Shown here: piece after piece, positions 8,885 through 16,646 of the stretch
Layout: every line of letters starts with the position of its first letter
How positions within the stretch are numbered: position 1 is the first letter of the stretch
Assembly: GCA_937898415.1 (NCBI GenBank)
Contig: CALDLA010000020.1
Span: 1 to 24,052, forward strand
Direction of reading: 5' to 3'
Length of the DNA: 24,052 nucleotides
Source: an uncultured Prevotellaceae bacterium
Lineage (GTDB): Bacteria > Bacteroidota > Bacteroidia > Bacteroidales > Bacteroidaceae
Notes under the pieces: generated by a model
What the model was told of the DNA's origin: nothing
Seen by the model: the letters and a program-made list of their open reading frames with translations, nothing else
Database searches by the model: none
Made by a program: the position numbers and the translations under genes

Positions 8885-9300
8885 CATTCGCCCCACGCCG
8901 TAGCCGTTGATCTTGTGAGAGAAATGGAGCGGTGAAGATCAGAGGGAGGAGCACTACATATTAGGATGCGTTTGCTAACGCTTGTTTTTGGGCTTTCTGG
9001 AACGTAGGAAATTCAAGAAAGTACAGTCTGAAACGATGCAGAGGTAGATGCTACGGGTAGGTATATAACCGTTCCCGTTGGTGTGCCGATGACTGTAAAA
9101 GGTCATCACGCACACCTTTTGGGGTGTACTATATATACCAACGGCGTGGGTATCGATCTGCTTTGTCTACTGTACGGGTTTCCTACGACCTCAGAGAGCG
9201 GACAGGCAGAGGCCAGATACCCCGCTTTTCTTTTGTGTAGGAAACAAAAAAAATAAACAGTCCGTATCTGGGTGTCAACGGGCAATAATTCAGATAACGG
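8885..9300 (+). ncRNA. Long, highly structured leader RNA of the MBOAT operon
   Basis: About 415 nt with no convincing ORF but many complementary segments. A 10-bp helix 8892-8901/9141-9150 (CCCACGCCGT/ACGGCGTGGG) closes a multibranch domain. Inside are 8908-8914/8935-8941 (TGATCTT/AAGATCA), 8968-8972/8977-8981 (GCGTT/AACGC), 8993-9002/9012-9021 (CTTTCT-GAA/TTC-AGAAAG), 9060-9067/9132-9139 (GGTATATA/TATATACC) and within it 9081-9086/9110-9115 plus 9088-9093/9102-9107. Segment 9075-9082 can instead pair with 9137-9144, excluding the closing helices. Downstream, 9178-9186/9237-9245 (GTTTCCTAC/GTAGGAAAC) encloses AGCGG/CCGCT, and 9213-9220 with 9264-9271 crosses it (pseudoknot or alternative fold). 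I cannot assign it to a known RNA family. Mutually exclusive helices so close to the MBOAT start suggest cis regulation. Confidence 0.65.
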
Positions 9301-9310
9301 AAGAGGCTTT

Positions 9311-10753
9311 ATGCTTTTCAATTCTTTCGAGTTTTTGGTATTCCTACCAATAGTGTTCATGCTTTATTGGTTCGTGTTCCGCGGGCGACAATGGCAAAAT
9401 CTGCTGGTGGTTGTCGCAAGTTATGTGTTCTATGGTTGGTGGGACTGGCGTTTCCTCCTGCTCATTGCGCTCACTTCTTTGTGTAGCTTTGGGAGTGGAC
9501 TTTTACTTGAACACTATGAAGGACAAAGAAGAATGCAACAGGCGGTAAGTGCCGCAAATATTGTGCTGAATCTAGGCATTCTTGGCGTGTTCAAGTATTA
9601 TAATTTCTTTGTTGAGAACCTTGATGCACTATTCGGCATGATGGACTATCATTTGGATTGGGTAACAATGAACGTCATTCTACCCGTCGGTATCAGTTTC
9701 TATACTTTTCAGGCTCTCAGCTATACTATTGATGTCTATCAGAAAAAGCTACCCGCTACTCACGACATCATAGAGTTCTTTGCCTATATCAGTTTCTTTC
9801 CTCAGTTAGTGGCAGGTCCTATTGAGAGAGCGACAAACCTACTACCGCAGTTTCAGCAAAAGCGGCAATTTGACTATGCAAAAGCAGTGGACGGAATGCG
9901 ACAGATGCTTTGGGGATTCTTGAAAAAACTAGTTATAGCCGACAACTGCGCAACAGCTGTGAACGAATACTGGAATCATTATCAAGACTTGCCAGGCGTT
10001 TCGCTGTTCTTGATGGGTGTATTGTTTACGTTCCAGATTTACTGCGATTTCTCAGGCTATTCTGATATTGCCATCGGCTGTGCCCGTCTGTTCGGTTTCA
10101 ACCTGATGCGCAACTTCAACTTCCCATATTTTTCGCGGAGCATTCCCGAGTTCTGGCGGCGTTGGCATATCTCGCTGACCACATGGTTCCGTGATTATAT
10201 CTATTTCCCATTAGGCGGAAGCAGATGCGACAAACGGAAAATCATTCGCAATGTCTATATTGTTTGGGGAATCAGCGGCCTATGGCATGGAGCCAATTGG
10301 ACATTCGTGTGTTGGGGTTTGTTTCATGCTACGTTGTTAGCCATCTATAACATCTTTGGCATAAATACGAAGTACAAACAAGTGGTAGCACATGGTAAGT
10401 TCTTACCCAGTATAAAGGAAGCTATTCAGATTGGCCTAACTTTCTTCCTTGCCGTGATAGGATGGATTATCTTCCGTGCAGAAAGTATGACTCAGGCTGT
10501 AGAATTTCTAACAGCTATGGTAAGTAATAAGTTCTTTGATGCCTCGGCCTTGCACGGAAAGGCCTATCTGTGCTTTGGACTTGCACTTCTTTCTGTTGAA
10601 TGGCTGCAAAGAGACAAGCAACATGCATTACAATTCACCAATATCAAACCATTTAACTATCGGCTTGTGCGTTGGGGCATTTACTATATAATTCTCATGA
10701 TAATTGCTGGCTATGCCGGTACGAGCCAAACATTTATTTACTTCCAATTCTAA
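9311..10753 (+). CDS. MBOAT family O-acyltransferase (AlgI/DltB-like)
   Basis: From the ATG at 9311 the protein has 480 residues and many membrane segments. It carries MBOAT signatures: the YTIDVY region, FFPQLVAGPIER, FQIYCDFSGYSDIAIG, the first conserved histidine in FWRRWHISLTTWFRDYIYFPLGG (H286), and the second, catalytic-type histidine in GLWHGANWT (H326). Family members move acyl (usually acetyl) groups across the inner membrane for O-acylation of exported polysaccharides. The GTG at 9272 is in frame but lies inside predicted RNA helices; the ATG at 9311 has GGAAGAGG upstream and begins with the usual MLFNSFEFLVFLP. The SGNH gene begins 6 bp after its stop, so the two form an operon. 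Likely role here: modification of capsule, LPS or exopolysaccharide. Confidence 0.93.
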   Translation: MLFNSFEFLVFLPIVFMLYWFVFRGRQWQNLLVVVASYVFYGWWDWRFLLLIALTSLCSFGSGLLLEHYEGQRRMQQAVSAANIVLNLGILGVFKYYNFFVENLDALFGMMDYHLDWVTMNVILPVGISFYTFQALSYTIDVYQKKLPATHDIIEFFAYISFFPQLVAGPIERATNLLPQFQQKRQFDYAKAVDGMRQMLWGFLKKLVIADNCATAVNEYWNHYQDLPGVSLFLMGVLFTFQIYCDFSGYSDIAIGCARLFGFNLMRNFNFPYFSRSIPEFWRRWHISLTTWFRDYIYFPLGGSRCDKRKIIRNVYIVWGISGLWHGANWTFVCWGLFHATLLAIYNIFGINTKYKQVVAHGKFLPSIKEAIQIGLTFFLAVIGWIIFRAESMTQAVEFLTAMVSNKFFDASALHGKAYLCFGLALLSVEWLQRDKQHALQFTNIKPFNYRLVRWGIYYIILMIIAGYAGTSQTFIYFQF

Positions 10754-10759
10754 GATACA

Positions 10760-11683
10760 ATGAAGAAGTTTCTCAAATATTGTCTGTTCTTTGTCTTGCC
10801 TCTCTTGATTGCGGCTATTCCAGTTGAATATATGATCAGGCAAGTTCCAAACCCCTACAAATATAAATATGAGTGGATGCAAAAAAATGCTGAGGATGTG
10901 GAAATTCTTGTTTTGGGTAGTTCACACACATTCTACGGTATACGTCCTGAATTCTTTGAAGGGAAAGCTTTCAGTTTAGCAAATGTCAGCCAAGGATTGA
11001 AGCAAGACTTGTTCCTACTTGAATATTGGGTAGACAAATACAAGAACTTGAAAACTGTAATCTGCCCCATTTCTTTTTATTCATGGTTTGGGCGTGGTTT
11101 GGAATATGGAACGGAATCATATCGCTGTCGCTATTACAAAATCTATATGGACTGCGACTTATACCCAGACATCTCGCTATATAACCTTGAACTATCTGAT
11201 TTCCGTACAGCAAAGGGTAAAATAGCAAAGTTGCTTTTTCCTAATACAGACCCCGGATATGATGAATATGGATGGGGAAATACTTACAAGTTGTCAAAAA
11301 AGAAGATGGACAAGTGGAACGATGGGACAGAGGCTGAGGCTGCTGTCAAACGACATACCGCTAAGAGTTGGGACTACATAGATCAGAATTATTTGAGGAT
11401 GAAAGAACTGGCTGGATTTTGCAAAAGTCATAACATACAGTTGGTGCTTATAACCACCCCATGCTGGCCCTCATATTATGACAACTTGAATAGCGAACAG
11501 CTCACAAAAATGTACGAGCTAACGCATAAGTTCGTACAGGAAAACAATCTCCCCTACTTCGATTATCTGAAAGACCCACGCTTCAAAGCCGATGACTTCT
11601 ACGACAATAATCACCTTTCAGATGTCGGAGCCATAAAGTTTACAAAGATACTTGATAAGGACATAAGATCTGTTGAGAGGTAA
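10760..11683 (+). CDS. SGNH/GDSL-like hydrolase, O-acetyl-transfer partner of MBOAT
   Basis: A 307-residue protein with an N-terminal hydrophobic anchor or signal (about 4-22), placing the rest in the periplasm. SGNH blocks are visible: block I ILVLGSSHTFYG with candidate nucleophile S55, the ANVSQG segment (block II, about 74-79), and block V YDNNHLSDVGA with the D282/H285 pair. Proteins of this kind accept acetyl groups delivered by the MBOAT partner and transfer them to glycans, as in AlgI-AlgJ/AlgX and PatA-PatB pairs. It begins 6 bp after the MBOAT stop. The acceptor glycan cannot be told from sequence. Confidence 0.85.
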   Translation: MKKFLKYCLFFVLPLLIAAIPVEYMIRQVPNPYKYKYEWMQKNAEDVEILVLGSSHTFYGIRPEFFEGKAFSLANVSQGLKQDLFLLEYWVDKYKNLKTVICPISFYSWFGRGLEYGTESYRCRYYKIYMDCDLYPDISLYNLELSDFRTAKGKIAKLLFPNTDPGYDEYGWGNTYKLSKKKMDKWNDGTEAEAAVKRHTAKSWDYIDQNYLRMKELAGFCKSHNIQLVLITTPCWPSYYDNLNSEQLTKMYELTHKFVQENNLPYFDYLKDPRFKADDFYDNNHLSDVGAIKFTKILDKDIRSVER

Positions 11684-11694
11684 TGATTTCTTAT

Positions 11695-11732
11695 ACTATT
11701 AGGGATGACCCATCATGGTCACCCCCAATAGT
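11695..11732 (+). terminator. Hairpin ending the MBOAT-SGNH operon
   Basis: ACTATT (11695-11700) pairs with AATAGT (11727-11732) and inner GGG/CCC plus TGACC/GGTCA segments extend the stem around a CATCAT-containing loop. It starts 12 bp after the SGNH stop. No U-run follows, so it may be a terminator needing other factors or an mRNA 3'-end stabiliser. The rest of 11733-11916 shows only an AT-rich dyad (ATACTAT/ATAGTAT around 11900-11925) near the relaxase 3' end. Confidence 0.5.
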
Positions 11733-11916
11733 AAAATAATTGCAAAATATTTGTCTATGTTCCTTTGTCCCATCCCAATTTGTCAGTTCTTCAGCATTTT
11801 CATTAATGCCGCCAACGATTTTACTTTGAGCTGGAGCGCAAATCTCCGAGCGAGTTATCCTATAGAGCGGACTATAAAAGGAGAATTACTACATACTATT
11901 CATTTTGAGTATAGTA

Positions 11917-13239
11917 TTACATATGGAATCCACGACTTCGACTTTGCTGACGTTCTTCTTTCATGTCCTGAACAATATAGGAGAGTTGTCCTTTAACCTT
12001 CTCACACTCATCAGATTTCAAGAAGGGAAGTGAGGCTTTGAACACAGTGCCAGCAGCTTCCTCTTTATCGGACTGACTATTCATATAGCGTTTGACATCG
12101 CACTCCTGGCGATAACTGAAACTTCGATAGCCGTCCTGAATATAATCGAAGACTGCCCTAACGGCAGCTCGTAGCAGTTCTGAGAGGGTTGACAGATAAT
12201 GGCCAATCCGTTCGCGATAGTCATTGATGATGCTATCTTTTTGTCTGATTATTCTGTCTTTCTCTTGATTATCCTGCTGATGTCGAAATTCCTCACCTTT
12301 ATACTTGGCTTGAAGTTCTTCGATTTTCTTATCCTTTTCTGCGAGTTGTTGGCTCTGCCTGTCTCGTTCAGCTTCCAAGGCTTGCTGATATTTCCGCTGT
12401 AGGGCCGCTTTCTGCTTTGGCAGTTCCTCTTTCAGACGCTTGTTCTCTTTCTCCATGTCAGCATACTTGCCCTTGCCAAAGAGATTGGCCATTCCAAACT
12501 TGATAGCATTTCCATTCTCTGTGTTGAGTCTGTCTCTTTTCTTGGCAATCTCGATATCCAGCTCGGCGCTCTGTTTTTTCTGCTGGAACAGGATAAAGTC
12601 ATTATGCTCCAGATGCTCGCGGCCTGTTTCAGCCTTTCGCTGGCCACGTTCCATAACCAATGTCTCAGCCGCCATATCCTGTAACTCTTCCATGTCTATC
12701 TTGTCGAGTTTAAAGGACTTTCCCGTTTCGTGGTTCATCCAGTCCCAGATGATATGCGCATGAAGATTGGGTTGCTAGGTTGACGGATCATCAGGGTTGG
12801 TGTAATGGCCTTCATCCTTGTGAATGTGTATCTGGATGGCTCTGACTCCCCATCTTTGACGCACTTTCTCAGTGTACTTTAGGAGGTCGGCCATTGTGGT
12901 ATCGGGCTTGATGTTGACAACACTCTCGCGGATGGGGCTGCTGCCGTTACGCTCTTTTGGCTTACCATTCTTGCCAATGACGGTGACCTTCTTCTCCTGC
13001 ATGGCTCGGCCAGTCTTCTGCTTTACCATGACTTTGATAGCATCATAGTGCTGCTGGAGGGTGACACCCTTCAAGTCGGGTACCACATACGATTCATTGT
13101 TATGACTCAGTTCGGTACGCACATACAAAGTGCGTGGGTTCAGCGAGGCGATATAATCAGCGTCCCGTCTGTTATGACGTTCACTCTGCTCGATGTTGCA
13201 GGGCTTTACGTGGTCGGATGCTTTTGCTGTTGTACTCAT
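11917..13239 (-). pseudogene. MobV/Pre-type relaxase interrupted by one in-frame TAG
   Basis: The frame runs 154 codons from the ATG at 13239 to TAG at 12775-12777, then continues open in the same frame (QPNLHAHIIWDW, then the ATG at 12738) to 11917; about 440 codons in total. HIHKDEGHYTNPDD before the stop and PNLHAHIIWDW after it together form the metal-binding histidine motif of MobV/Pre relaxases, so the stop falls inside the active site. The C-terminal half is a long charged coiled coil followed by a domain rich in basic residues, as in plasmid recombination/mobilization enzymes. A TGG-to-TAG change (Trp-to-stop) is the simplest explanation. The upper half alone lacks the HxH and the lower half lacks the N-terminal domain, so neither product should nick DNA. 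Read-through by a suppressor tRNA, or a sequence error, would restore it. Confidence 0.85.
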
Positions 13240-13607
13240 ATCAAATTACGATTTTATGTTTTTATGATTTTATGAAAATATGAATTTATGTAATTACTGT
13301 TTTACTGTAATTCAGAAATTTGTAGTTTCTACTATTCTTCCCAAAGGGGTATCGGGGTGTTAACCCTGATTGGTGGGTGCAGGGAGAGAGTCACTTCCTG
13401 CTCAGGGTTCTTAGGGGCAGATGCCACTGAGCGGGGCGGTCAAGGGGGAGGGTCACCCCTTTGCGAGGTTCCATAGGGCAAGCAGCCCTTGGTGGGTTCT
13501 TAGGGCAAAGCCCTGAGTCCCTCGGAAGAGCCCACAACTACGGAAGCGAAGCTCGTAGTTATAGTGGGCTATATCAAGGGCAAGCCCTTCATCTCCCTGC
13601 GCGCATG
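13240..13607. other. Non-coding repeat block, candidate oriT
   Basis: This 368-bp gap between relaxase and toprim gene holds a cluster of short dyads. The largest is a hairpin at 13531-13568 (CCCAC-ACTACG paired with CGTAGT-GTGGG, with AGC/GCT in the loop). Short palindromes lie at 13476-13488 (GGGCAAGCAGCCC), 13503-13513 (GGGCAAAGCCC) and 13576-13589 (AAGGGCAAGCCCTT). A loosely repeated unit GGTTCTTAGGG-like begins at 13406, 13467 and 13495. The plus strand is clearly G-rich compared with its neighbours. Position just upstream of a MobV-type gene plus an imperfect inverted repeat is what is expected of an origin of transfer; the nick site cannot be placed. Confidence 0.5.
13251..13290. repeat. 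Five tandem 8-bp repeats ending TATG
   Basis: ATTTTATG, TTTTTATG, ATTTTATG, AAAATATG and AATTTATG follow one another without gaps, starting 12 bp upstream of the relaxase start codon. The array overlaps the expected relaxase promoter/leader and could be an operator or an easily melted element. Confidence 0.6.
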
Positions 13608-14288
13608 TTACGGCACTTGCCGGCTATGGATAAAGTCTATCAGATACTGGTTAATGTCGCAATGGGTGAAGCTGTCATCCACCTTGAACTTGCCACCGAA
13701 ATGCTCCGACCAGAAGTCAACGCAGAAGTCATCAGGGTAGAGGACGATTTGTCTCCCTATGAGCTTCTTCATCATTTCGTCTGTCAGATTATTGCCAACG
13801 CCTACTGCCAACCATTCGATATCAGGATAAACCAACGTGCCAAGCAGGGCAGTCTTCTCTTCTTGGACAACGACAGCCTGTCTGCCATACAACAGGTGTT
13901 CACCAAAGAAAACGTTAGGGTCAACATAATAGTCGAAAGCATACCAAGAATAGAGATGATTGACAAGTGCATCATGATTGAGGATTGATCCGTCATCTAC
14001 ATTGAAGTGTATGACATTACCTCCAACAATCATCCCGTTGCGGTTAATCCGAGGCAGCACAGTGCCATAATGCTCTCCCTTCACTTCATCAGTCGCTCCC
14101 AACCGATAACGCATGACAAGATGATCAATCCTGTTTTGCATCTTCGGACTGTCTCCTAACACGCTATCCAAATAGTCTGTCAGAGAGGAATGCCAGGTAA
14201 CAAAGCTGTCTTTTGGAATCTCTATGAGAGACCGTTGATAGGCTGGAGCCTTGGTGGCGAGTATCTGTTTCAATTCTTTCTCGTCCAT
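13608..14288 (-). CDS. Toprim-like (DUF6371-type) mobile-element protein
   Basis: A 226-residue protein with toprim-type signatures: AVVVQEEKTALLG (acidic residues 143-144) and IVLYPDD (D186-D187), separated by a spacing typical of small toprim folds. Similar proteins occur beside integrase, excisionase and mobilization genes in Bacteroidales integrative elements and are thought to act in primase-like replication functions; that role is inferred. It is in the same orientation as the upstream ATPase gene, with a 69-bp gap carrying short repeats, and lies before the candidate oriT. The plus-strand reading frame over its 3' half is an antisense shadow. Confidence 0.65.
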   Translation of the reverse strand: MDEKELKQILATKAPAYQRSLIEIPKDSFVTWHSSLTDYLDSVLGDSPKMQNRIDHLVMRYRLGATDEVKGEHYGTVLPRINRNGMIVGGNVIHFNVDDGSILNHDALVNHLYSWYAFDYYVDPNVFFGEHLLYGRQAVVVQEEKTALLGTLVYPDIEWLAVGVGNNLTDEMMKKLIGRQIVLYPDDFCVDFWSEHFGGKFKVDDSFTHCDINQYLIDFIHSRQVP

Positions 14289-14300
14289 GTCGTATTCATT

Positions 14301-14345
14301 TTATGCAGATTATGCAATTATGCAGCATGAATAATGTGAATAATG
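14301..14345. repeat. Short iterons TTATGCA x3 and GAATAATG x2
   Basis: TTATGCA occurs at 14301-14307, 14310-14316 and 14318-14324, then GAATAATG at 14329-14336 and 14338-14345. They fill the 69-bp gap between the ATPase and toprim genes. Possible operator or replication-initiation repeats; function unknown. Confidence 0.5.
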
Positions 14346-14357
14346 AATAATCATGGA

Positions 14358-15302
14358 TTACTCTTTTAGAAGTCTTGAAACCTTACTCTGGGAGATTCCA
14401 AGCTGTTCGGCAATGGCTGTCTGTGTCATTCCCTTGGCAGAGAGTTCTCTGACACGGGACTTCACCTCATCCCTATCGTTGCCGTTCTCAATACTCAGGT
14501 GTTCCTGCTCAGTTCCAAAGCCACGACTGATAAAGCCCAGATTACCACATTCATCCTTACGACGCTCATAAATAGCCACATGGTCAGCGCCCATCGTCAA
14601 CTCACCATTCCGCCACTTGCACTGTTTGACATAAACAAGGTTTGGGTCAATGCTGGATTGTGCTATTCCTATAGCGTCATCAATCAGCTGGTTTATCTTG
14701 GCTGAGCCCTGCATGGCCGAAAGGGAAAGAGGGACATTACCAGAGTACATCTTGGGAACATGATTGAGAACCACTAACGTCCAGTTGTATTTCTTCTTCA
14801 AGGTATTTAGTGAAGCCATCAGAGTTCCCGCATCAGCACTTCTGTCAAGCGACTGTCCCAAGGCTGTGATATTGTCAATAAACACGACATCAACATAATT
14901 GGCAACTGCCACTTCCTCTATCCCTTTAAGTACATCCTCTGCAGGATGCTCTTTATCCATCTCAGCACGAAGAAAGGTGGAAGGGAAATTGGGACTCTCA
15001 TAGCGGTTGCCAAGTTGACGGGGTGTCATTTCGCAGTCCACATATAACACCCGCTTGCCTTGTTCGGCAATATATCTTGCTATCTGCATAGCAAAGATTG
15101 TCTTGCCAATGCCAGACTGTCCGAAGATGATACTGAGATCACCTTCAAGCACAATGTCTGGGTAGAGTGAGACCAATGGTGGCAACAAATGTGCATCTTC
15201 TATGCACTTGTTCATCGGCTCAACTATGAATCCGCCTCCATTCACAGGCTCAGCATCTTGGAGTGCCTTGAATGATTGTTTGATGATGTCTTTTCCCATC
15301 AC
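14358..15302 (-). CDS. RecA-fold ATPase (RepA/DnaB-like helicase) with C-terminal HTH
   Basis: A 314-residue protein. Walker A is GQSGIGKT (61-68), an acidic residue follows in LYVDCEMT (E91), and Walker B is VDVVFIDN (137-144), all in the order of hexameric RepA/DnaB-like ATPases. The last about 25 residues form a resolvase-type helix-turn-helix (KGMTQTAIAEQLGISQSKVSRLL). It overlaps the excisionase-like gene by 4 bp (ATGA), so the two are translationally coupled. In Bacteroidales mobilizable elements this ATPase precedes a toprim/primase gene and probably supports replication of the excised circle. Confidence 0.85.
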   Translation of the reverse strand: MMGKDIIKQSFKALQDAEPVNGGGFIVEPMNKCIEDAHLLPPLVSLYPDIVLEGDLSIIFGQSGIGKTIFAMQIARYIAEQGKRVLYVDCEMTPRQLGNRYESPNFPSTFLRAEMDKEHPAEDVLKGIEEVAVANYVDVVFIDNITALGQSLDRSADAGTLMASLNTLKKKYNWTLVVLNHVPKMYSGNVPLSLSAMQGSAKINQLIDDAIGIAQSSIDPNLVYVKQCKWRNGELTMGADHVAIYERRKDECGNLGFISRGFGTEQEHLSIENGNDRDEVKSRVRELSAKGMTQTAIAEQLGISQSKVSRLLKE

Positions 15303-15589
15303 TTCAATCCTTTCTCAATTCGTTCAACATCTGATTGCTTGTACTGATTCTTGCCACCGAGTTTATAACAGGGCAAGTAGCCATTGGCATTCCAACGCCA
15401 GAGAGTAGCCCTACTCTTTCGCAGACGTTTAATCACCACGGCCTCGTCGATCATCACGTCATTCTCAGCTTCTTTTCGGGACTGAGCAAGTTCGTCAGCC
15501 CATTCAAAAAAGGCAGACTTCAGGACACCAACAGTTGTTATCACCACAGTATTTGACTGTGAATCGTCTAGCATTGCTATTGACTTCAT
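15299..15589 (-). CDS. Excisionase-like helix-turn-helix protein
   Basis: A 96-residue protein from the ATG at 15589. The C-terminal half is a MerR/excisionase-type winged helix (RLRKSRATLWRWNANGYLPCYKLGGKNQYKQSDVERIEKG). Small proteins of this kind direct excision by the cognate integrase or regulate the downstream module. An in-frame GTG at 15646 would add 19 residues but lies in the hairpin-containing leader and lacks support. The stop overlaps the ATPase start by 4 bp. Confidence 0.78.
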   Translation of the reverse strand: MKSIAMLDDSQSNTVVITTVGVLKSAFFEWADELAQSRKEAENDVMIDEAVVIKRLRKSRATLWRWNANGYLPCYKLGGKNQYKQSDVERIEKGLK

Positions 15590-15625
15590 TTTATTAATGT
15601 AGCAGGTTCTTTTGGCGATCCTCAC

Positions 15626-15702
15626 GGTCAGACATTGACCTCGCACCTGCCGGGATCCATCCTCTGCAATGAGGCTTGCAGCGATTTCACGGTGCGAAGG
15701 TA
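15626..15702 (-). promoter_or_regulatory. Promoter and hairpin leader of the excisionase-ATPase operon
   Basis: On the minus strand TACCTTCG (15695-15702) is one base from TAnnTTTG. The leader it would produce, about 100 nt, holds two clean hairpins: CTGCAA/TTGCAG (15664-15669/15676-15681) and GGTCA/TGACC (15626-15630/15636-15640). These could affect translation or attenuation of the excision operon, but this is only a structural observation. Confidence 0.4.
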
Positions 15703-15798
15703 CAAATTTTTGAAATACGCTTGATTTATTCTGAGTAGCCTGCGGTAGCCGACTACCAAAAGCTACTTCTGTTAATCGGAATTAACGCAAAAAGGCAC

Positions 15799-15834
15799 TA
15801 AAAAAGGCCTGTAACCATGAGATTACAGACCTTA
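15799..15834 (-). terminator. Rho-independent terminator of the integrase operon
   Basis: Read on the minus strand, AAGG-TCTGTAA pairs with TTACAGG-CCTT around a short loop and runs into six T residues. It lies about 25 bp after the stop of the 15858-16643 gene and separates the integrase pair from the excisionase operon. Confidence 0.85.
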
Positions 15835-15857
15835 ATATGAACAAATCGTCAAATGAG

Positions 15858-16643
15858 TTAGTAGAAGAACGACATTACCCATCGCCAGAACTGAAACAGC
15901 ATGTTTCGTGGTGACATAGAGATCTTTTTGAATACGATTCGGCCATCATCTTTCTTGGTATATCCGATTCTCGTTCTTAGCGATGCCCTGATGGGGATCT
16001 TTAAGTCTTCTTGGGTTCTGTCGCGTAGCAATGGCAGTTCTTTGTTGTATGCTTTCTGGCTTATAGATGGAAACTCTTCTTTTATATCTTCATACCTACA
16101 GCTTTTTATAAGACCTTCTTCACACGCTACTAACATCACCAATGCTGCACCTTTCCCTATTTCACCATTAGTCATAAAATGAAGGGTGTCCATAATCTCC
16201 TTTGCTTTTTCCGGGAACTGAATCACGTTCAGGAACGACGTGGGTTTGTCTTTTGGGACAAACTGATCCAATAGTCGTATAAAGCCTAAAACAAGTTTCG
16301 GGCCAAGACCGGGAATAGACTTACCCAGCAATTGTTTGAGAAAACTCACTATCTCATCACGATGTTTGACACCTCGAATGAAAACATACTCAATCACTTG
16401 CTTGTGTCCTCGGTCTTTCTCACAGAACTTCTTAAAAGGGATATCACCCCTTGTCATCACTATATATATGACCTCAGCTGTTGACTGCAATGAAGGGGCT
16501 GGAATGTTATCATCAATTGATTTGTCCGGCTGCTCACGCTGCTTAACGAGTGACATAATATAGTCTATGTTCTTATCCGTGTTTGACTTCCCGTATTCTT
16601 TGTCAATACTCTTACAAAACTCTTCTAATTTATTGTTTGCCAT
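15858..16643 (-). CDS. Unknown protein co-encoded with the integrase
   Basis: A 261-residue protein I do not recognise. It starts 3 bp after the integrase stop codon in the same orientation, so they form an operon closed by the terminator at 15799-15834. The N-terminal half is charged and helical, a leucine-rich helical stretch follows (about 98-130), and the C-terminus is basic then strongly aromatic (MLFQFWRWVMSFFY). No catalytic motif is visible. The tight linkage suggests an accessory role in recombination or its control. Confidence 0.7.
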   Translation of the reverse strand: MANNKLEEFCKSIDKEYGKSNTDKNIDYIMSLVKQREQPDKSIDDNIPAPSLQSTAEVIYIVMTRGDIPFKKFCEKDRGHKQVIEYVFIRGVKHRDEIVSFLKQLLGKSIPGLGPKLVLGFIRLLDQFVPKDKPTSFLNVIQFPEKAKEIMDTLHFMTNGEIGKGAALVMLVACEEGLIKSCRYEDIKEEFPSISQKAYNKELPLLRDRTQEDLKIPIRASLRTRIGYTKKDDGRIVFKKISMSPRNMLFQFWRWVMSFFY

Positions 16644-16646
16644 ACC

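Noticed and set aside
8885..9300. RNase P RNA, tmRNA or 6S RNA
   Set aside because: The conserved hallmark sequences of RNase P and tmRNA are absent, and the length and multibranch fold do not fit 6S RNA.
9272..9310. GTG start for the MBOAT protein
   Set aside because: It lies in predicted leader helices and adds a hydrophilic 13-residue tail; ATG 9311 has a purine-rich site upstream and a typical N-terminus.
11715..11996. Small plus-strand gene between SGNH and relaxase
   Set aside because: It begins within the terminator-like hairpin, has no ribosome-binding site, and overlaps the relaxase 3' end in antisense.
13461..13988. Plus-strand ORF of 175 codons
   Set aside because: Its 3' two thirds is antisense to the toprim gene and its 5' part translates the repeat block; no family resemblance.
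15590..15646. Upstream GTG start of the excisionase-like gene
   Set aside because: The extra 19 codons lie in a hairpin-bearing leader and the winged-helix protein is complete from the ATG at 15589.
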